In this document: piece after piece, positions 6,359 to 11,249 of the stretch
How positions within the stretch are numbered: the stretch's first letter is position 1
Layout: each line of letters starts with the position of its first letter
From: JBKHDT01 sp049974825
Lineage (GTDB): Bacteria; Pseudomonadota; Gammaproteobacteria; Halothiobacillales; Halothiobacillaceae
DNA: 11,249 bases
Assembly: GCA_049974825.1 (NCBI GenBank)
Contig: JBNGDJ010000084.1
Coordinates: 1 to 11,249, forward strand
Direction: 5' to 3'
Program-made: the position numbers and the translations under genes
The notes under the pieces: generated by a model
What the model saw: only the letters and a program-made list of their open reading frames with translations
Told to the model about the DNA's origin: nothing
Database searches by the model: none

Positions 6359-7723
6359 ATGAATATCGTCTACCTGCACGCGCACGACGCGGGCCGCTAC
6401 GTCCAGCCGTACGGCTTCCCGTTTGAGAACCCGAATTTGATGGCCTTCGCGAAGGAAGCCGTCCTCTTCCGCAAGGCCTTCTGCACGGCTCCGACCTGCG
6501 GACCGAGCCGGGCCGCGCTGACCAGCGGCCAGTACCCGCACCAGATCGGCATGTACGGGCTGCCGGGCGCGCAGGGCTGGGTATTCGACGACTATGGCAA
6601 ACACTGGGTGAACCACCTGGCAAAGTGCGGCTACCAGACCGTGCTCGCGGGGGTGCAGCACGAGGTCACCAAGGAGAACTTCGCCAAACTCGGCTACGAG
6701 CGGTTGCTCGAAGGGGAGCATCCGGCCCGCGAACGGATCGGCGAATTCTACCCGGAGACGATCAACAAAGTGGAGGCCTTCCTCGCCACGCGCGACGATC
6801 CGCGCCCGTTCTTCCTCTCGGTCGGCATCGACGAGCCGCACCGCGACAACCTCGCCCGGCCGGAGATCAACCTGCACGGCAAGAGCGACCGTTTCACCAA
6901 GACCCGTTTCTACGATCCGGAAAAGCTGGATTACCGCTACACCGCGCCGGCCCCATGGCTGCCGGACCTGCCGGAGCTGCGCAAGGACATGGAATCCTAC
7001 CGTGAGGGGGTTAAGCTCATGGACGAGTACATGGGCCGCGTGCTCTACGCGCTCCGTCACAACGGGCTCGAGGACAGCACCCTTGTCATCATCACAGCCG
7101 ACCACGGCATTGAGTTTCCGGGCGGCAAGAAGACACTCGGCGACCAGGGCATCCAGGTCATGCTCATGATCCGCGGGCCCAAGGGCTCCCCCTTCGGCGG
7201 CGGCCGCGTCATCGAGCCGATGGTTTCGCATCTCGACCTGTATCCGACCGTCTGCGAGCTGATCGGCCGGCAGCCGGCCCACAAACTGGAGGGCAAGAGC
7301 CTGCTGCCGCTGGTCACCGGCGAGGTGGATTATCTCCATGAATACACCTTCGCCGAGCAGACCTACCACGGGCCGATGGAGGCCATGCGCAGCGTGCGCT
7401 CCGAGCGCTACAAGTACGTGCGCCGCCACGACCCGAAAGGCCACCAGATGCGTCATGACGGGCCCGCTACACCGGTCATGGAGGCGGCCGGCTGGTACGA
7501 CCGCGCCACCGGCACCGAGGAACTGTTCGACCTGTACCTCGACCCGTGGGAGGCCTGCAACCTCCTTGCCCGCCAAAGCCCTGGAGACGGCGGGGCCGGC
7601 GGTCCGGATTACGCCGGGATCAAGGCCGAACTCGCCGCCCGCCTCGACGCATGGATGGCCGAAACCGGCGACCCCTTCGCCACCGGCAAGCTCCCCGAGC
7701 CGCCCTCCGGCAAGCTGTGGTGA
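6359..7723 (+). CDS. Type I sulfatase (CGPSR motif), N-sulfoglucosamine-sulfohydrolase-like, no signal peptide
   Basis: 454 residues from ATG 6359, where sulfatase homology begins at once (NIVYLHAHD). The frame is open further upstream, with an ATG at 6302, but those residues overlap no conserved part. The signature C47-G-P-S-R51 followed by AALTSG is the C-x-P-x-R site whose cysteine is converted to formylglycine. H9-D10 stands where most sulfatases have D-D as calcium ligands. ADHG with D248-H249 and K257/K258 in GGKKTLG fit the second metal/sulfate site. Residues near HQIGMYGLPG resemble the heparan N-sulfatase (SGSH, S1_8-like) branch, and ELFDLYLDPWEACNLL is the usual sulfatase C-terminal motif. 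No signal peptide is seen, so it probably removes sulfate from imported oligosaccharides in the cytoplasm; the substrate is unproven. It needs a maturation enzyme (anSME or true FGE) that is not in the window. It lies 89 bases after the four-helix gene and ends 19 bases from the convergent large gene, with only a weak TGGG/CCCA hairpin between. Confidence 0.92.
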   Translation: MNIVYLHAHDAGRYVQPYGFPFENPNLMAFAKEAVLFRKAFCTAPTCGPSRAALTSGQYPHQIGMYGLPGAQGWVFDDYGKHWVNHLAKCGYQTVLAGVQHEVTKENFAKLGYERLLEGEHPARERIGEFYPETINKVEAFLATRDDPRPFFLSVGIDEPHRDNLARPEINLHGKSDRFTKTRFYDPEKLDYRYTAPAPWLPDLPELRKDMESYREGVKLMDEYMGRVLYALRHNGLEDSTLVIITADHGIEFPGGKKTLGDQGIQVMLMIRGPKGSPFGGGRVIEPMVSHLDLYPTVCELIGRQPAHKLEGKSLLPLVTGEVDYLHEYTFAEQTYHGPMEAMRSVRSERYKYVRRHDPKGHQMRHDGPATPVMEAAGWYDRATGTEELFDLYLDPWEACNLLARQSPGDGGAGGPDYAGIKAELAARLDAWMAETGDPFATGKLPEPPSGKLW

Positions 7724-7742
7724 GCTCTTGGGAACACCCAGC

Positions 7743-10700
7743 CTATCGCATCTGGATCCGCAGGCGCAGGAAGCGGGGGGCTTCTGTTGTCAGGTTGACC
7801 GGATCCGTCACCGTGGCCCAACCGGTGGCGAAGCTTTGCCCATCGGTGGAATCAATCTCCGTCCACGACTGGAGGTTTCCGGAGGCTTCCACGATATAGA
7901 TGATATCCGCGAGACTGGCATCCCGGAAGTAATGCAGGCTGAGCTGATTGCCGGTTTGCTGGAGCTGGGGAATCCGGCCGAAATCGCCGGAAATGGCGGG
8001 ATCCATTCCGAGGGCGTATTCCATGAGATTCACATATCCATCGAGGTCGGCATCCACGAGGGCTCCCCGCAATAAAGGATCACTGATCTGCTGGGCCCAC
8101 GTGTCAAAGCCGCCGGATCCCTCTCCAAGGACCAGGCTGTAGGACTTGAAAGCGCTCTGACCGTCCGCCGTTTCCACTTGAACCGTTATCGGCAGGGTGG
8201 CGCTTTCCGTGGGGGTGCCCTGCAGACGCCCGTCGCTGGTCAGTTCCAACCCGACAGGCAGGGACCCGTTGACGAGGCTCCACAAGGCGGCCCCGGCGGC
8301 CGTGCTTTCAAGCTGAAGGTCAACCGGTTGATCAAGCGGCAGGGCCGGCAGGCTGGTTGTGGTGATCACAAGGGGAGCGGCCACGGTATCGCCCCAAAGG
8401 ATGACATCGGGCTTGTCATCCGTTTCCTCCCCGATTTTTCCCAGCCCGTGATAGACGCCGATGGAGGTGCCGAAAAGATAAATGCGGAAGCTGACCGGCT
8501 GGTCCAGGCCCTGCAAGGCACTGATCCCGCTCAGGTCAACGGAGCTAACCGTGCCGGTGTTCCAGTTTCCGTTCGAGCGTGAGGTGATCGGGTTGGGCCC
8601 GGGCGTCAATTCCTCCCAGCTCGTGAAACCGTCGGTGCTCCACCGCACCACGACACTCATGGAAAAAAGGTCCGAATCGATCGCCGAACCGAACACGCCA
8701 AGATCCAGGCTTGTGAGATTCATGGTGGAGTTGTCCACCGGATCCACCGCGAAGGTGAAGTGGCGGGAGGGATCCAGGTAGTCGTAAACCTCGGTGGGAT
8801 AGCCTGTGGTCATTGCATCCGGACTGTAGTGGCCGTTGGAAGTCGCTGTCAGGCCGACCATCTCCATGACCGCTGATTCGACAAAAAGGTCGTTGTTGGT
8901 CGAGGCGCTTGACTGCCGGGCAGAGTCGTCATTGGCAAAATCCCAGAGCAGCAGCGGTGAACTCGCGGTGGTGGCGGCCGCGGCCATGTTGGAAAACGCC
9001 GACTCCACACCGCCGACAACATGGGTCACGACGACATTGTAGGTGGTGTCATTGTCCAGTCCGGTAATGGCGAAGGGCACCCCGGCAAAGCCGGTCAGGC
9101 CGCCGTAACGGGTCCACTCGCTCTCCAGACGGGTCTTGTAGTAGACATGGTAGCCGTCGGCATCCGGAACGGGCGGCCACTGGGCAATCACCTTGTGGTT
9201 TGCGCCGAAGGCGGTGAGACCGGCCAGACCGGGCGCCTGGCCCGGCAGGGCGCAGGTTATGTAGTCGAGGGTCAGGCCTTCCGCGCCGACATCGTGTCCG
9301 GCGATCAGGCGCAAGGAGTGCAGGCCCTTGGTCAGGAAAACGCCCTCCGCGCCTGTCAGCTCCGATCCAACGGATCCGGCGATGACCGCGTGCGCGTCGT
9401 CCACCAGCAGTTTCAGCGAGCCGCTGCCGGTTGTTTTGATGCTGAAGTCATAGGTTCCCGTTTCCGCGACAATCACATTCCAACTGATCCAGCCGCCAGC
9501 GGGAACGGTGGCCCCATCGACATCCTTGCCCCACCACCGGCTGTCGGCGGTGAAGGTGCTGTTGACGGGCAGGCCGTTGGTCACCTCCGCCGGCAGCCCG
9601 CCAGCCACCTCGCTCCATGCCTGCATGCGCACATAATCATCAAATTCCGCCATGGCGTGGTCGGGCATTGCGAAGGAGAAGGTGTAATCGGTGTTGGTAT
9701 GCATGCCGGCGCGGGCGAGCGCCTCCATGGCGTTGATCTCGCCCGCAAGAACGGCCGGATCGAAGAAAGAGGAGGCGAACTGCAGAGGCATCTTGTTGGC
9801 GTCGCCACCGGGATACCAGCCCCCCTCATAGGCAACCGCCCGCAGCCCGAAGGCCTGTGCATACGTGTACATCGACATCACCCGCGCCTCCCAGTTGCTC
9901 ACATCCGGTGCGCCCTCCGCGGCTCCGCCTCCGGCCGGAATTTCGCCGGCCGTCATCACCGCGCTGTCGGCCAGCATCACATTGTCGATGAAGACGGTAG
10001 CCGCCGCGTCACTACTTGTTCCACGGAAGCGGATGGTGTAGGTGCCCGGCGCCTCCACAAGGAAGGGCGCGCTGCCGTAGAAGTCGTATCCGGACTGCGG
10101 CTTGACCCAGTAGCCCTCATGGTTCCAGCCGGTGGTACTCGGTCGCAGGTCCTGCTGGTCGCGTGGCCCGATGGAAATGACGCTGCTGTCGGGGGCGACG
10201 AGGTCGATGGCCAGCTTGTTCATGAGCCCCGGGCGCTGGCCCAGTCCATAGACCAGCGCGTAAAGCCCGGCCTCGCCGATGGTGACGGCGGTCTCGGCCG
10301 TGCCCGTCCCGCTGATAAAGGCCGCCTGCGGGCTGTACTGGCTCTCCTCGCTGACCCTGTTGTCGTCCAGTGCGATACGGCTGTCATGGGTAAAGCCGAG
10401 GTCCACGCTGCCGGCGCCATTGCGCACCGTTTGAGCGGATATCTGAAGATTGACGGCGCCAAAGCCGCGGTTGGCCGTGCCGCCGAAAGTCCATGTGGAC
10501 CCGTCGGCGCTGCCCCGGGCGCTGCCAAGGATGCTGATCCCCGCCGGCGGAGTGAGCACACTGCTGTCGTCGGCGTGGGTGTCCCCACTGGAACCTTCCC
10601 CGGAAACGAGAATATAGGTGGTGTCCGGATCCAGGATGGCGGGTGTGCTGTAAAACTTATTGCTGATGTAGAAGATGTTGCGCCCCGCCCGCTCCCATAC

Positions 10701-11249
10701 GGTCGTGCCCTCGCTGGCGCCGGCAAGGTCGACCGTGAGACTGAGCACACTGCTGTAGGTGCCATCGCCGTTGTCGCGGTAGATGGTCACGGTGTGGCTG
10801 TCGTCATTCCCGGCCAATACGCGCCGTCCAACCGCGTAGACGGCCACGGGACCGCTCCCGGTCCGGAAGCGCCAACCGCGAAGGGGCAGGCTGTCGGCGA
10901 CGGTGATGGCGGAGCCAAGTGTGTCGACCGTGGCCGGTTGGCGCGCTGCCTGGCGATGGATTCCCGCGGTCCCGCTGAAGGACCAGGGCGATCCCCCGGG
11001 TGCGACGGCGGCTTCCCCGTCGGTCAGGACCGGGTCCTCGAAGGTGCCGATTGCGGTGGTCAGGGGATGGTCGGCCACCACGCCGATGCGGTCCTCGGAA
11101 GCGTAGTAGGTCGCCGCGCCGCCGCCGAAAAGAAACCATGCCGGCGGCCGGGGCGTTCCGGCAAAGGTGCTCGCCGGATCCGTCTTGTTAAAGTAATTGT
11201 CGATGAAAAACAGCGCGTCCCGGGCGGTGTTGTTGGAGTTATCATACTG
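7743..11249 (-). CDS. Large modular extracellular protein, probable glycan-active enzyme with binding modules (5' part beyond window)
   Basis: The frame is open to the right edge, giving 1168 visible residues; the start and any signal peptide are outside. Residues 1-80 (DALFFIDNYFNKTDP ... GVVADHPLTT) look like part of a catalytic domain. About 90-240 is a beta-rich module (LRGWRFRTGSG, VGRRVLAGNDDSHTVTIY, TTYILVSGE). About 250-430 is a jelly-roll-like module ending PGTYTIRFRGTSSD. Residues 452-563 return to an alpha/beta style (FGLRAVAYEGGWYPGGD, with E475). Residues 564-666 resemble a CBM6/35-like domain, 673-763 fibronectin type III, 764-955 a beta-sandwich frequent in Verrucomicrobiota secreted proteins (LLLWDFAN, PSRHFTFAV, VSFRIYLFG), and 959-1043 a putative Ig domain of the He_PIG type (NGSLPVGLELTSDGRLQGTP). 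Residues 1046-1168 hold FDTW, a calcium-type DADLDG loop (1066-1071), NLMEYALG and the tail EASGNLQSWTEI ... FLRLRIQMR. I do not recognise the catalytic family. It probably binds or cuts polysaccharide at the cell surface or outside it. Confidence 0.8.
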   Translation of the reverse strand, partial: QYDNSNNTARDALFFIDNYFNKTDPASTFAGTPRPPAWFLFGGGAATYYASEDRIGVVADHPLTTAIGTFEDPVLTDGEAAVAPGGSPWSFSGTAGIHRQAARQPATVDTLGSAITVADSLPLRGWRFRTGSGPVAVYAVGRRVLAGNDDSHTVTIYRDNGDGTYSSVLSLTVDLAGASEGTTVWERAGRNIFYISNKFYSTPAILDPDTTYILVSGEGSSGDTHADDSSVLTPPAGISILGSARGSADGSTWTFGGTANRGFGAVNLQISAQTVRNGAGSVDLGFTHDSRIALDDNRVSEESQYSPQAAFISGTGTAETAVTIGEAGLYALVYGLGQRPGLMNKLAIDLVAPDSSVISIGPRDQQDLRPSTTGWNHEGYWVKPQSGYDFYGSAPFLVEAPGTYTIRFRGTSSDAAATVFIDNVMLADSAVMTAGEIPAGGGAAEGAPDVSNWEARVMSMYTYAQAFGLRAVAYEGGWYPGGDANKMPLQFASSFFDPAVLAGEINAMEALARAGMHTNTDYTFSFAMPDHAMAEFDDYVRMQAWSEVAGGLPAEVTNGLPVNSTFTADSRWWGKDVDGATVPAGGWISWNVIVAETGTYDFSIKTTGSGSLKLLVDDAHAVIAGSVGSELTGAEGVFLTKGLHSLRLIAGHDVGAEGLTLDYITCALPGQAPGLAGLTAFGANHKVIAQWPPVPDADGYHVYYKTRLESEWTRYGGLTGFAGVPFAITGLDNDTTYNVVVTHVVGGVESAFSNMAAAATTASSPLLLWDFANDDSARQSSASTNNDLFVESAVMEMVGLTATSNGHYSPDAMTTGYPTEVYDYLDPSRHFTFAVDPVDNSTMNLTSLDLGVFGSAIDSDLFSMSVVVRWSTDGFTSWEELTPGPNPITSRSNGNWNTGTVSSVDLSGISALQGLDQPVSFRIYLFGTSIGVYHGLGKIGEETDDKPDVILWGDTVAAPLVITTTSLPALPLDQPVDLQLESTAAGAALWSLVNGSLPVGLELTSDGRLQGTPTESATLPITVQVETADGQSAFKSYSLVLGEGSGGFDTWAQQISDPLLRGALVDADLDGYVNLMEYALGMDPAISGDFGRIPQLQQTGNQLSLHYFRDASLADIIYIVEASGNLQSWTEIDSTDGQSFATGWATVTDPVNLTTEAPRFLRLRIQMR

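Noticed and set aside
6236..7576. Long minus-strand open frame (446 codons) opposite the sulfatase.
   Set aside because: It is antisense to the conserved sulfatase core and shows no recognisable domain; it is explained by GC-rich third positions.
7724..7742. Terminator between the convergent sulfatase and large gene.
   Set aside because: Only a 4-bp TGGG/CCCA stem with a 4-base loop and no T-run; too weak to call.

Overview
The window is GC-rich and gene-dense. It looks like an accessory glycan-degradation region from a member of the Planctomycetes-Verrucomicrobia-Chlamydiae superphylum, most likely Verrucomicrobiota (Opitutae- or Kiritimatiellae-like). That placement is inference from protein style. 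Large secreted modular proteins end in a W-T/S-E ... FLRLR tail, one of them after a DxDxDG / NLMEYALG segment. There is a CxPxR sulfatase, a four-helix-bundle 'suffix' protein, and few recognisable Shine-Dalgarno sites. No rRNA, tRNA, transposase, integrase or CRISPR array was seen.

Layout: (1) 1-434, minus, 3'-truncated DeoC-type aldolase. (2) 478-2595, minus, a 705-residue fusion of a glycoside-hydrolase-like TIM barrel, a beta domain and a formylglycine-generating-enzyme (FGE) fold domain lacking the catalytic cysteine pair. (3) 2596-2898, a less GC-rich intergenic stretch with a perfect 9-bp inverted repeat. (4) 2899-5235, minus, a secreted right-handed beta-helix protein, probably a carbohydrate-active enzyme. 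(5) 5236-5432, divergent intergenic region. (6) 5433-6269, plus, four-helix-bundle / suffix / topoisomerase-type zinc-ribbon protein. (7) 6359-7723, plus, type-I sulfatase with a CGPSR motif and no signal peptide. (8) 7743 to beyond 11249, minus, C-terminal 1168 residues of a very large modular extracellular protein, convergent with the sulfatase and only 19 bases from it.

Working model (inference): the two large secreted proteins bind or cut a complex, probably sulfated polysaccharide outside the inner membrane. The TIM-barrel/FGE-fold fusion and the sulfatase, both without export signals, act on imported fragments in the cytoplasm. The DeoC-type aldolase may cleave a downstream phosphorylated sugar. 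No transporter, regulator or sulfatase-maturing radical-SAM enzyme is present in the window.

The most unusual feature is a set of three arrays of one 9-bp repeat family (roughly RATCSGNNN). Two lie in frame at the two domain boundaries of the four-helix/zinc-ribbon gene. The third covers the stop codon of the TIM-barrel/FGE gene and the start of the gap to the aldolase gene. Other points of interest are the cysteine-less FGE fold fused to a TIM barrel, a C-terminal module shared by the two secreted proteins, and binding modules that appear to interrupt the catalytic domain of the large protein.
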